The position numbers and the translations under genes were made by a program. From the NCBI GenBank assembly GCA_016787085.1, contig JAEUVJ010000036.1:51345-115344 (forward strand): a stretch of 64,000 nt of DNA. The letters run 5' to 3'. The notes under the pieces are model-generated. The model saw only the letters and a list, made by a program, of their open reading frames with translations, made no database searches and was not told where the DNA came from. Shown piece by piece: positions 8,068 through 17,053 of the stretch (position 1 is the first letter of the stretch; every line of letters starts with the position of its first letter). The DNA is from Chitinophagaceae bacterium. Its GTDB lineage: Bacteria; Bacteroidota; Bacteroidia; Chitinophagales; Chitinophagaceae.

Positions 8068-11000
8068 ATGAGAAAGATAGCTTTCCTTTTGCCATTATTC
8101 CTTACCTGCCTTATTGCTTTATCACAAACCAATATTCATTACTGGGATTTTAATGCCGGGGCCGCCGCCACCACAGGTATGAAATGGCCCTCGCCCATTG
8201 CAGCTATAAATACTGTCAACTACGGCAGCATCACGCATACATTCGACAATACAGATAACTTTTCGGGCTCCACCATAGATGCTTCCGGGTTTATCACAAG
8301 TACAGCCGGAGAATCTCTTTCGATCGTGAGCAGCAACAACAACAGTAAATTCCTGGTCATTAATGCCTCCACTCTGGGCTTTAAGGATATTCAGCTTACA
8401 TATGCTACCCGGGGTACTGCCGCCGGTTTTACTACTCATGCGATTGATTATACTGTGGATGGCACCAATTACAGCAATATAACGACCATTACTGGTCGCA
8501 ATGTCACTTCTTTCTCCCTTCAAACGGTGAGTTTCGTGGCTATCACCGCCGCCAACAATAATCCCAATTTTAAAATCCGTATCACCCTCGATGGCGCCAC
8601 TTCTACAAGTGGCAATAACAGGTTCGATAATATCCGGATCAGTGGTACCGCAGCACCCTGCTCCCCCACAAATCAGCCAACCGGTCTGATACTGACTCCC
8701 TCATTCAACAGTATCGCCGGAAGTTTCACAGCTGCCGCCCCCGGCTCAATCAATGCTTCCGCATATCTGGTAGTTATGAGCAGTTCAGCTTCGCTTAGCT
8801 CACAGCCAGCCAACGGACAGGTATATAATGCAGATGATATTATCGGGGATGGCACTGTTGTATCTGTAACGGCTACAACAAATTTCACGGCCGGATCACT
8901 TATTCCCGGCACTGTTTACTACTTCTTTATTTACAGTTATGATAATGCGACCAATTGCTATAATCTCGTCAGCCCGCTGACAGGTAATACGACCACCACC
9001 ACACCCCCTCCCTGCACAGCCCCTCCTGTACAGACCACAGGTTTATCCGCATCCAATATTACCAGTAACTCAATGGATCTTTCCTATACCAGGGGCAACG
9101 GAGACAAAATAATGATTGTGGCAAGAGCCGGATCACCGGTCAGTCAGTCTCCTTTTAACAGCGTCAACTATACCGCAGGCTCACAAATAGGCACAGGGAA
9201 CTATGTTATTTACAACGGAACTGCCTCTTCTTATAGCTATTCTTCTTTATTGCCAAACACTACCTATCACTTTGCGATATATGAATACAATGACGCAGGC
9301 ATATGTTATAATCCCATTCCTTTGACGGGCAGCTTTACAACAGCCTGCATCGCTCCTGTAAACGTGTCGTCTTTTATGGTCTCTGCCGGCAATAATCAGG
9401 CATCGCTTAGCTGGGTCAATCCGTCTTCCGTCTTGTGTTTTGACCAGGTATTGGTGATAGTTTCTACTGCCAGCATTACCGGTCAGGGCGGCGATTATCC
9501 GGGAGCGGCTAATCCGAATTATTCATCAGGAACACAAGTGGTTTACCGGGCAACCGGCAATACAGTGACGGTTACCGGGCTTACCAATAATACCACCTAT
9601 TATTTCAAAGTCTTTACACGACTTGGCGCTTTATGGTCTTCCGGCGTAGAACTGACCGGGCAACCTTTTGACCCTTCTTCAGGTTTTCAATATCTGTTCG
9701 GAAACATTCATGCTCATTCCAGCTATTCCGACGGCAATAAAGAGAATACATCGAAAACACCACAAGACGACTTTGAATTTGCAAGGGATGCCAATTGTAT
9801 GGATTTTCTTGGCATATCCGAACATAACCATTCGGGGGCAGGTATGAATCATGCCGATTACCTCGCCGGATATAACGAAGCCAACCTTGTGAACGGGATC
9901 ACCAGCCCTTCGACAGGTAACAGTATCGTTACATTATGGGGAATGGAATGGGGAGTGATCAGCAATGGAGGACATGTGCTGGTATATGGTTTTGATGATA
10001 AACTGATCGGATGGGAAGCAGGCAATTATGACAACTTTGTGGCCAAGAATGATTACAGTACGTTATGGACCGCCATTAACAATAAATCGGGGGCATTTGC
10101 TACACTGGCTCACCCGAACACTTCTGACTATAACGGGCTGGTGAGCTCCTATAACACTGTTGCTGCAAGCGCTGTTGTCGGCTCTGCGATAGAGAGCGGA
10201 CCAGCTTTTTCAGTAAGCACCACGTATAATGATTTCCCTTCCTCCTTAAGTGATCTTAGTTATTTTAAATCCATGCTGGCAAGAGGGTATCATATTGCGC
10301 CACAAATGGACCATGATAACCACTACATGACCTTTGGCACTGTCAACACCAACCGCACCGTTCTGCTGGCTACTGCCAAAACAAGAACCGCAGTGATGGA
10401 GGCGTTCAGGGCCAGGCGGTATTATGCTTCGCAGGATTGTAATGCAAGAGTTGAATTCAAAAATAACAATGACCCCATGGGCAGCATCGTTACCAAAGGA
10501 GGTCTGCCTTCGTTATCACTGCTCATTACCGATCCTGACGGAGAAACTGTCAGCAATATTGATCTGTGGGGAGGAGCTATTGGCGCCCCGGTACCTTCTT
10601 CGGCTTTGCAGTCTTATCCAAATGTCTCCTCCTTTAGTTTCACCAGTGCTGATGCAGCCAATGTGCAACCCAATAACTCTACCTGGTATTATTTTGTCAT
10701 CATTACGCAGGCCGACGGAAACAGGATCGTATCCTCTCCCATCTGGTACACCCGATCCGATCTTGCTTTGCCCGTAACACTGATCAGTTTTACAGGCCAG
10801 TGGTCATCAGATAAGACGACTGCACAATTAACCTGGACTACCGCCAGGGAGATCAATTCCGGCAAGTTCATCATTCAGCACTCGTCAGATAACGGGAACA
10901 CCTGGAGCAACATCGGAACCGTTAATGCAAATGGAAATTCAAACTTTAACCAGTCCTACAATTTTAAAGACCTGCATCCTTCATTAAAAAACTGGTACAG

Positions 11001-11328
11001 GCTGAAGATCGTTGATATAGATGGCGAATACAGCTATTCAAAAGTGGTGATACTGACTACAGAAAGCGCTGAAGCCACTTACTATACGCTTTATCCCAAT
11101 CCTGCCAGGAATTTCATTAACGTGGCTTCCGCTTCAGGACAGTTCAGGAAAGTAGCAATACAACTGATGGACAATACAGGTCGTGTACTGACAACGCAGT
11201 CATTTATGCTTAATAACACTTCTCCTGCGACCATTCCTGTGTCAAAATATAAATCCGGCCTGTACTACCTGGTCATTACAGACGAACAGCAGTCAGTGAA
11301 ACAAAAAATAATCATTGCTGACAAGTAA
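8068..11328 (+). CDS. Secreted PHP-domain metallohydrolase-like protein with Fn3 repeats and T9SS type A sorting domain
   Basis: The 1086-aa modular protein starts with a signal peptide (MRKIAFLLPLFLTCLIALSQ). An N-terminal beta-rich domain (about 20-185) is followed by three fibronectin-III-like repeats (about 190-540, each with a TTYYF/TTYHF-like strand). A PHP/CehA-like metallohydrolase domain then begins at NIHAHSSYSDG (H548, H550), with ISEHNH, AHPNTSD and DHDNHY as further likely metal ligands. The PVTLISFTG linker near 905 and the C-terminal YTLYPNPARNFINV domain are typical of type IX (type A) secretion. The protein should be exported to the surface or medium. The substrate is unknown; PHP domains often cleave phosphoesters. 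Confidence 0.85.
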   Translation: MRKIAFLLPLFLTCLIALSQTNIHYWDFNAGAAATTGMKWPSPIAAINTVNYGSITHTFDNTDNFSGSTIDASGFITSTAGESLSIVSSNNNSKFLVINASTLGFKDIQLTYATRGTAAGFTTHAIDYTVDGTNYSNITTITGRNVTSFSLQTVSFVAITAANNNPNFKIRITLDGATSTSGNNRFDNIRISGTAAPCSPTNQPTGLILTPSFNSIAGSFTAAAPGSINASAYLVVMSSSASLSSQPANGQVYNADDIIGDGTVVSVTATTNFTAGSLIPGTVYYFFIYSYDNATNCYNLVSPLTGNTTTTTPPPCTAPPVQTTGLSASNITSNSMDLSYTRGNGDKIMIVARAGSPVSQSPFNSVNYTAGSQIGTGNYVIYNGTASSYSYSSLLPNTTYHFAIYEYNDAGICYNPIPLTGSFTTACIAPVNVSSFMVSAGNNQASLSWVNPSSVLCFDQVLVIVSTASITGQGGDYPGAANPNYSSGTQVVYRATGNTVTVTGLTNNTTYYFKVFTRLGALWSSGVELTGQPFDPSSGFQYLFGNIHAHSSYSDGNKENTSKTPQDDFEFARDANCMDFLGISEHNHSGAGMNHADYLAGYNEANLVNGITSPSTGNSIVTLWGMEWGVISNGGHVLVYGFDDKLIGWEAGNYDNFVAKNDYSTLWTAINNKSGAFATLAHPNTSDYNGLVSSYNTVAASAVVGSAIESGPAFSVSTTYNDFPSSLSDLSYFKSMLARGYHIAPQMDHDNHYMTFGTVNTNRTVLLATAKTRTAVMEAFRARRYYASQDCNARVEFKNNNDPMGSIVTKGGLPSLSLLITDPDGETVSNIDLWGGAIGAPVPSSALQSYPNVSSFSFTSADAANVQPNNSTWYYFVIITQADGNRIVSSPIWYTRSDLALPVTLISFTGQWSSDKTTAQLTWTTAREINSGKFIIQHSSDNGNTWSNIGTVNANGNSNFNQSYNFKDLHPSLKNWYRLKIVDIDGEYSYSKVVILTTESAEATYYTLYPNPARNFINVASASGQFRKVAIQLMDNTGRVLTTQSFMLNNTSPATIPVSKYKSGLYYLVITDEQQSVKQKIIIADK

Positions 11329-11421
11329 AATCACATCATTTTAATTCACACATAGCCGATTTTTACCGAACATTGCAGTCCGGATGCTTGCTGAAATTGT
11401 AATGGTGCAAAATTTCAGTAA

Positions 11422-12081
11422 ATGAAGTACAAGGCCTTTCTCTTTGACCTCAACGGTACAATGATCAATGATATGTCATACCACATCAAAGCGTGGTACC
11501 GCATCCTTAATGAACTCGGCGCAAATATTTCCATAGAAAGAGCAAAGGAAGAATGCTACGGTAAGAACCAGGAGCTGATAGAACGGGTCTTGCCAGGCAG
11601 GTTCACAGAGGAAGAAAAGAACCGGATCAGTATTGAAAAGGAAAAACAATACCAACGGGAATTCAAACCACACCTGAAACTGATAAAAGGCCTTGACAAC
11701 CTTTTGAAACGATCCTGCCATGATGGGATAAAAATGGCTATCGGCTCTGCCGCCATTCAATACAACATTGACTTTGTGGTGGACGGGCTGCAAATCAGGC
11801 AATATTTCGGCGCTATTGTCAGCGCTGATGATGTATTGAAGAGCAAACCCGATCCTGAGACCTACCAGAAATGTGCGGGGCATCTAACTATCAGACCTGA
11901 AGATTGCCTGGTATTTGAAGACGCCCCCAAAGGAGTGGAAACAGCATTGAATGCAGGCATGGATTGCGTCGTCATTACAACCATGCATGCCAAAGAAGAA
12001 TTTGAACACTACCCTAACATAGTAGCGTTTATTGACGATTACGATAAATTTGAATTACCGCAGGAACAGGTTTCCTGCTAA
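11422..12081 (+). CDS. HAD-superfamily hydrolase, beta-phosphoglucomutase-like
   Basis: The 219-aa protein has an alpha-helical cap after motif I, as in the beta-phosphoglucomutase/phosphatase branch. Motif I reads F-D9-L-N11-G-T: the nucleophile Asp9 is kept but the usual second Asp (general acid/base) is Asn. Motif II is IGSAA, motif III SKPDPETY and motif IV VFEDAPKGVETAL. Phosphatase activity may be weak or altered as a result. The gene leads the L-fucose-like gene run (25 bp before the next start) and could act on a sugar phosphate, but this is inference. Confidence 0.8.
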   Translation: MKYKAFLFDLNGTMINDMSYHIKAWYRILNELGANISIERAKEECYGKNQELIERVLPGRFTEEEKNRISIEKEKQYQREFKPHLKLIKGLDNLLKRSCHDGIKMAIGSAAIQYNIDFVVDGLQIRQYFGAIVSADDVLKSKPDPETYQKCAGHLTIRPEDCLVFEDAPKGVETALNAGMDCVVITTMHAKEEFEHYPNIVAFIDDYDKFELPQEQVSC

Positions 12082-12106
12082 AAAGTGTACTGATATTTAC
12101 ATAACG

Positions 12107-12877
12107 ATGTTTAGCCTAAAAGAAAAAATTTCCATAGTCACCGGTGGCGGAAGTGGTATCGGAAAAGCCATCACTGAAGTATTTGCCCGGCAGGGATGTA
12201 CTGTTCATATTGTTGACCTGGATGAAAACGCACAAATCATAGCCGATACCATCAATGCAGCAGGCGGCCACGCATTCTTTCACCGCTGTAATGTTTCCGT
12301 ACAGTCAGAAGTAAAAGAAATTATTGATTCTATTTCTGCTTCGGGAAAATCCATTCATATATTAGTTAATAACGCCGGCGTTGCTCATGTGGGGACGGCA
12401 GAAACTACGGCTGAGTCGGACATAGACCGCTTGTACAATGTCAATATCAAAGGGGTCTATAATTGCCTGCACGAAGTGATCCCTGTCATGAAAAGAACAG
12501 GAGGTGTCATTTTAAACATGGCGTCTATCGCCTCTACCGTTGGTATTACAGACCGCTTTGCTTATTCTATGACGAAAGGCGCTGTAGTGGGAATGACATT
12601 GGCTACTGCGAGAGATTATATAAAGTATAATATCCGCTGTAACTGTATCTCCCCCGCCCGTGTACATACACCTTTTGTGGATGGCTTCCTGGCAAAGAAT
12701 TACCCCGGTAAAGAAAAGGAGATGTTCGACAAACTTTCCCAGGGGCAACCCATCGGGAGAATGGCCCAGCCGGAAGAAGTGGCTAACCTGGCCCTGTACC
12801 TCTGCAGCGATGAAGCATCCTTCATCACCGGCTGTGATTATCCGATAGATGGCGGATTTATCAAACTGAACAACTAA
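12107..12877 (+). CDS. SDR oxidoreductase, probable 2-keto-3-deoxy-L-fuconate dehydrogenase
   Basis: The 256-aa classical short-chain dehydrogenase has the cofactor motif TGGGSGIGKA near the N-terminus, NNAGV, and an intact YSMTK catalytic motif. The C-terminal end (CDYPIDGGFIKLNN) is typical of the group. In the non-phosphorylating L-fucose pathway an SDR oxidises 2-keto-3-deoxy-L-fuconate before the FAH-family cleavage, and the FAH gene follows 9 bp later. The exact substrate is inferred from context. The ATG at 12107 was chosen because upstream extension would add a tail unlike SDRs and overlap the HAD gene. Confidence 0.8.
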   Translation: MFSLKEKISIVTGGGSGIGKAITEVFARQGCTVHIVDLDENAQIIADTINAAGGHAFFHRCNVSVQSEVKEIIDSISASGKSIHILVNNAGVAHVGTAETTAESDIDRLYNVNIKGVYNCLHEVIPVMKRTGGVILNMASIASTVGITDRFAYSMTKGAVVGMTLATARDYIKYNIRCNCISPARVHTPFVDGFLAKNYPGKEKEMFDKLSQGQPIGRMAQPEEVANLALYLCSDEASFITGCDYPIDGGFIKLNN

Positions 12878-12886
12878 ATCAAGCAT

Positions 12887-13744
12887 ATGAAACTGATCAG
12901 GCATGGAGAACTGAACAAAGAAAAGCCCGGTATTGTACTTGATAACATCAATTATGATGCATCCGGTTTTGGAGAAGATTATAATGAGGCATTCTTTGAA
13001 ACAAACGGGCTGGCACGTTTAGAAAAATACATTTCAGTAAATAAAGACAGCTTAAAAAAGTTATCAGCCGATATACGTATCGGTTCACCGGTAGCCCGGC
13101 CCTCCAAGATCGTTTGTATTGGTCTGAACTATGCCGATCATGCCAAAGAAACGGGGGCCGCTATTCCTTCTGAGCCCGTCATATTCATGAAATCTACCAC
13201 AGCCTTGTGTGGCCCTTATGATGAGGTGACCATTCCTAAAAATTCCGTTAAGTCAGACTGGGAAGTGGAACTGGCTGTTGTGATCGGGAAAAAAGCAAGC
13301 TATGTGGAAGAAAGCAAAGCCATGGACTATGTCGCCGGTTACTGCCTGCACAATGATCTTAGCGAAAGAGAATTTCAATTAGAAAGAAGTGGCACCTGGG
13401 ATAAAGGGAAAGGCTGTGATACGTTTGCTCCGCTTGGTCCCTGGTTGGTAACAAAAGATGAAGTACCTGATCCTAATAACCTTAAACTGTGGCTTACTCT
13501 CAATGGAAAGATGATGCAGAATGGCAGCACTTCCACTTTCATTTTTAATGTGGCACATGTTGTTTCGTATGTCAGCCATTTCATGACCTTGCTGCCCGGT
13601 GATGTTATTTCAACCGGTACACCTCCGGGTGTTGGATTAGGGATGAACCCACAGGTATACCTGAAACCAGGTGATGTAATGGAGCTTGGCATTGATGGAC
13701 TCGGCACTTCTAAACAAAAGTGTATTGCTTATGCTGCGCATTGA
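12887..13744 (+). CDS. Fumarylacetoacetate-hydrolase-family protein, probable diketo-deoxy-fuconate hydrolase
   Basis: The 285-aa protein has the FAH-family core: KIVCIGLNYADHAKETG, then EPVIFMKSTTALCGP, a metal-ligand stretch SDWEVELAVVIGK, and GDVISTGTPPGVGLGM near the C-terminus. In the L-fucose and L-rhamnose oxidative pathways, FAH enzymes cut 2,4-diketo-3-deoxy acids into pyruvate and lactate. The neighbours (two SDRs and a lactonase) fit that job. Its last 14 bases overlap the start of the lactonase gene, so expression is coupled. Ureidoglycolate lyase is an alternative label for the family, but no purine genes are present. Confidence 0.82.
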   Translation: MKLIRHGELNKEKPGIVLDNINYDASGFGEDYNEAFFETNGLARLEKYISVNKDSLKKLSADIRIGSPVARPSKIVCIGLNYADHAKETGAAIPSEPVIFMKSTTALCGPYDEVTIPKNSVKSDWEVELAVVIGKKASYVEESKAMDYVAGYCLHNDLSEREFQLERSGTWDKGKGCDTFAPLGPWLVTKDEVPDPNNLKLWLTLNGKMMQNGSTSTFIFNVAHVVSYVSHFMTLLPGDVISTGTPPGVGLGMNPQVYLKPGDVMELGIDGLGTSKQKCIAYAAH

Positions 13745-14564
13745 CGGCCATCAGCATTTCTGGAAATTCGATCCTGTAAGAGACCGCTGGATCAATGATG
13801 ATATGTCTGTGATACAAAAGGATTTTTTACCTGCTGACCTGGATCCGCTATTAAAGCAGAACGGGTTCGATGGATGTGTTACCGTTCAATCAGATCAATC
13901 CGAAGCAGAGAACGAGTTTCAACTGAACAATGCAGTTCAACACGATTTCATTAAAGGCGTGGTTGGCTGGGTTGACCTATGCTCACCGCAAGTGGAGGAA
14001 AGATTGACTTATTACAGCCAGTTCCCAAAAATGAAAGGCTTCCGGCATGTGTTGCAGGGAGAAAAGGACAGGGCATTCATGCTGCAGCCTGCTTTTATGA
14101 AAGGTATCCGTTTACTGAAGAAATATCATTTCACGTATGACATACTGATCTTTCCGGACCAGTTACAACATACTCTGGAGTTTGTAAAAGCGTTTCCTGA
14201 GCAGCCTTTTGTCATTGATCATATTGCCAAGCCATACATCAAAGACAAAAAGACAGATGAGTGGAGAAAAGATATGGAAGCAATAGCTGAACACGAAAAT
14301 GTGCATTGCAAGATTTCCGGTATGGTAACGGAAGCGGACTGGAAACAATGGAAGAATGAAGATTTCACGCCATATATTGAAGCTGTGGTTAACGCATTTG
14401 GGGCAAAGCGCATTATGTACGGATCTGACTGGCCGGTATGTTTGGTGGCCGCTTCCTATGAAAAAATGCTGGAAATTGTAAAAGAATATTTTGCTTCCTT
14501 TACGCAAAATGAACAGGAACTTTTCTTTGGAGGCAACGCTATTACATTCTACCATCTTAAATAA
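13731..14564 (+). CDS. Amidohydrolase-family lactonase, probable L-fuconolactonase
   Basis: The 277-aa protein is a TIM-barrel amidohydrolase of the COG3618 type. It starts MLRIDGHQHFWKFDP (the HxH metal motif), keeps GFRHVLQGE and FVIDHIAKP, and ends the barrel with RIMYGSDWPVC, where the Asp is catalytic. These features match L-fucono-1,5-lactonase and L-rhamnono-lactonase. A longer frame opens at 13686, but the conserved N-terminus starts at 13731, giving a 14-bp overlap with the FAH gene. The role is opening the lactone made by the sugar dehydrogenase encoded next. Confidence 0.85.
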   Translation: MLRIDGHQHFWKFDPVRDRWINDDMSVIQKDFLPADLDPLLKQNGFDGCVTVQSDQSEAENEFQLNNAVQHDFIKGVVGWVDLCSPQVEERLTYYSQFPKMKGFRHVLQGEKDRAFMLQPAFMKGIRLLKKYHFTYDILIFPDQLQHTLEFVKAFPEQPFVIDHIAKPYIKDKKTDEWRKDMEAIAEHENVHCKISGMVTEADWKQWKNEDFTPYIEAVVNAFGAKRIMYGSDWPVCLVAASYEKMLEIVKEYFASFTQNEQELFFGGNAITFYHLK

Positions 14565-14572
14565 CTACATCC

Positions 14573-15361
14573 ATGGATCTGGGTTTAAAAGACAAAGTCA
14601 TCATCATAACCGGAGGCGCTAAAGGAATAGGTGAAGGCATTGCCAAAGTACTGGCTGCAGAAGCTGCCATAGCCGTTATTGTGGGGAGAAACGAAGACGA
14701 CAATAACAAAACGGTAAAAGCCATTGAAAAAACCGGAGGTAAAGCTTTTGGGGTAAAAGCAGAGCTCTCCATAGCAGAAGAGTGTTCGTCGGCAGTTAAT
14801 AAGGTGATTGAAAAATTCGGCCGTATTGATGGTTTGGTAAATAATGCCGGCGTGAATGATGGTGTTGGCCTGGAAAACGGCAATTATGAAAAATTCATGA
14901 GCAGCCTGCATAAGAATGTAGTGCATTATTACCTGATGGCGCATCATGCATTGCCTTACCTGAAAAAAAGTAAAGGCGCTATCGTCAATATCACTTCCAA
15001 AACGGCTGATACCGGGCAGGGAAATACTTCTGCCTATGCCGCTTCAAATGGCGGCAGGAATGCGCTGACAAGGGAATGGGCGGTGGAACTCCTGAAATAT
15101 GGCATCCGGGTAAATGCGGTGGTGGTAGCCGAATGCTTTACTCCATTATATGCAAAATGGATAGAAACTTTACCTGATCCGCAGCAAAAACTCAAAGAGA
15201 TCGAATCAAAGATCCCTCTTGGCAATCGCATGACCACGGCAGAAGAGATCGCCAATGCAGTTGCATTTTTATTGAGTGAAAGATCAAGTCATACTACCGG
15301 GCAACTGGTGTATGTGGATGGTGGCTATGTACATCTTGACAGGGCTCTGGCCAATGCTTAA
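14573..15361 (+). CDS. SDR-family L-fucose dehydrogenase-like protein, catalytic Lys replaced by Asn
   Basis: The 262-aa SDR resembles characterised bacterial L-fucose dehydrogenases: MDLGLKDKVIIITGG, DGLVNNAGVNDGVGLENG, SKTADTGQGNTS, LTREWAVELLKYGIRVNAV and VDGGYVHLDRAL. These would oxidise L-fucose to its lactone with NAD(P). The catalytic tetrad is unusual: Ser142 and Tyr155 are present, but the Lys expected four residues after Tyr is Asn159 (YAASN). The codon is AAT at 15047-15049. Either this is a lineage-specific variant with another proton-relay residue (Lys143 is near Ser142) or activity is impaired. The gene lies 8 bp after the lactonase. Confidence 0.8.
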   Translation: MDLGLKDKVIIITGGAKGIGEGIAKVLAAEAAIAVIVGRNEDDNNKTVKAIEKTGGKAFGVKAELSIAEECSSAVNKVIEKFGRIDGLVNNAGVNDGVGLENGNYEKFMSSLHKNVVHYYLMAHHALPYLKKSKGAIVNITSKTADTGQGNTSAYAASNGGRNALTREWAVELLKYGIRVNAVVVAECFTPLYAKWIETLPDPQQKLKEIESKIPLGNRMTTAEEIANAVAFLLSERSSHTTGQLVYVDGGYVHLDRALANA

Positions 15362-15372
15362 ACCGATCATGT

Positions 15373-16386
15373 ATGGAATCACTTGTTTGTATCAAACCCG
15401 GGGAGTTCGCTTATAAGACAGCAGATAAACCTGTACTGCAAAAAGATCATTCTGTCCTGGAAATAAAACGTATCGGTGTTTGCGGCACCGACCTGCACGC
15501 TTTTGAAGGCACACAACCTTACTTTGAATACCCAAGAATACTGGGTCATGAATTAGCTGCCATCATTCACGACACCGAACCTGGAAGCGGTTTTGACAAA
15601 GGTGAAGCAGTTAGTATCATCCCCTATTTTCATTGCGGGCATTGCATTGCCTGCAGAAATGGCAAACCGAACTGCTGTGCACAGATGCGGGTATTCGGGG
15701 TGCATATTGACGGAGGGATGAGGAACTATGTCGCCGTTCCCAATTATGCATTATTGAAAGGTGAAGGCATGTCCTTTGAAGAGCTGGCTTTGATCGAACC
15801 CCTGGCGATAGGGGCACACAGTATTCAGCGTGCCGGTGTAAAAAAAGATGAATTTGTATTAGTGATCGGTGCAGGGCCTATCGGGCTTGGCATCATGGAA
15901 TTTGGCAGAATAGCGGGTGGCAAAGTGATCGCTGCCGACGTAAACCCGCAACGGCTTTCCTTTTGCAAGGAAAAGCTGAAGGTAGAGCATGTGATCAATG
16001 TAACAACTGAGAACACCGCAGACCGGCTAAAAGAGATCACGAATGGCGATATGCCAACGGTAGTGATTGATGCTACGGGCAACCTGAAAGCGATCAATAC
16101 CTCTTTTCAATACATGGCACATGGAGCGAGATATGTATTAGTGGGCCTGCAAAAAGAAAATATCGCATTCAGTCATCCTGAATTTCATAAACGGGAAGCG
16201 ACGCTGATGAGCAGCCGCAACGCAGTGAGAAGCGATTTTGAGCATGTCATGAATAGCATGAAGAACAGGCTGGTCAATCCTTCCACGTATATCACACATA
16301 AATTATCCTTTAATGCGGTAAAAGACCAGTTCTCTTCTTTACTTGATCCGGCCAACGGGGTGATCAAGGCTATGATTGATTTTTAA
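15373..16386 (+). CDS. Zinc-dependent alcohol dehydrogenase (MDR family)
   Basis: The 337-aa medium-chain dehydrogenase has catalytic-zinc motif GVCGTDLHAFEG and GHE, and a structural-zinc Cys cluster HCGHCIACRNGKPNCC. A Rossmann motif VIGAGPIGLGIMEFGR and a normal C-terminal catalytic half follow. It is related to sorbitol, threonine and L-galactonate dehydrogenases. It lies 11 bp after the fucose dehydrogenase-like gene and ends the run. It could supply a second sugar or sugar-acid oxidation, or stand in for the altered SDR, but the substrate cannot be read from sequence. Confidence 0.82.
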   Translation: MESLVCIKPGEFAYKTADKPVLQKDHSVLEIKRIGVCGTDLHAFEGTQPYFEYPRILGHELAAIIHDTEPGSGFDKGEAVSIIPYFHCGHCIACRNGKPNCCAQMRVFGVHIDGGMRNYVAVPNYALLKGEGMSFEELALIEPLAIGAHSIQRAGVKKDEFVLVIGAGPIGLGIMEFGRIAGGKVIAADVNPQRLSFCKEKLKVEHVINVTTENTADRLKEITNGDMPTVVIDATGNLKAINTSFQYMAHGARYVLVGLQKENIAFSHPEFHKREATLMSSRNAVRSDFEHVMNSMKNRLVNPSTYITHKLSFNAVKDQFSSLLDPANGVIKAMIDF

Positions 16387-16389
16387 AAA

Positions 16390-16950
16390 TCAGATGCGGG
16401 GTTTCCAGGGAATTTCCTCTGCTTTCAGCAAATGGGTTGTATATCTTGCCAGCACAAATAAATAGTCACTCAGGCGGTTGAGGTACTTGATGATCACAGA
16501 CTCCACTCCAGTGCCTTCGGATTCCAGCCGGACACAGCAGCGTTCAGCACGGCGGCAAACACAGCGGGCAATATGCACCTGCGAAACGGCCACATGACCA
16601 CCCGGAAGAATAAAACTTTTCATGGGTTCCAGTGATTCATTCATCCGGTCAATTTCATTTTCCAATAAGGTGACATCTTCTTCTTTCAGATCAGGTATCC
16701 GCATTTTAGGCTCCTTTACCGGGTCGCAGGCCAGTGAAGAGCCGATGGTAAATAAGCGATCCTGTATTTCCTGCAACAGGCTTCTCACTTTTTCATCCGC
16801 CGAAAGATCCCGGCAAAGACCGATATGGGAATTCAATTCATCTACGGTACCATACGCCTCTATGCGCAAATGGCTTTTGGAAACTTTGGTGCCGCCTATC
16901 AGCGAGGTGGTGCCTTTATCGCCTGTTTTGGTATATATCTTTAATGCCAT
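16390..16950 (-). CDS. Cob(I)yrinic acid a,c-diamide adenosyltransferase, PduO type
   Basis: The 186-aa protein transfers the adenosyl group of ATP to cob(I)alamin, making coenzyme B12. The N-terminal ATP-binding motif KIYTKTGDKGTTSLIGG, EAYGTVDELNSHIG and the C-terminal CRRAERCCVRL plus LNRLSDYLFVLAR are diagnostic of PduO/MMAB enzymes. The gene converges with the alcohol dehydrogenase gene, only 3 bp between stops. No other cobalamin genes are near, so it probably serves salvage or B12-dependent enzymes elsewhere. Confidence 0.92.
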   Translation of the reverse strand: MALKIYTKTGDKGTTSLIGGTKVSKSHLRIEAYGTVDELNSHIGLCRDLSADEKVRSLLQEIQDRLFTIGSSLACDPVKEPKMRIPDLKEEDVTLLENEIDRMNESLEPMKSFILPGGHVAVSQVHIARCVCRRAERCCVRLESEGTGVESVIIKYLNRLSDYLFVLARYTTHLLKAEEIPWKPRI

Positions 16951-17003
16951 GACCCGTACTTTATATACATGGAAACAAAGTTACCCGTGCTAAGTTGAGT
17001 AAA

Positions 17004-17029
17004 TAAAAAAAGGAGAGCACAAACTCTCC
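17004..17029 (-). terminator. Intrinsic terminator of the ABC ATPase gene
   Basis: On the minus strand GGAGAG, a 6-base loop and CTCTCC are followed by seven T. It lies 25 bp after the stop of the ABC ATPase gene. Confidence 0.8.
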
Positions 17030-17053
17030 ACAATACAGTTTATCATTAAATGT

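Noticed and set aside
12887..13744. Ureidoglycolate lyase in purine breakdown
   Set aside because: The family is shared, but the neighbours are a lactonase and sugar dehydrogenases, with no purine-degradation gene nearby.
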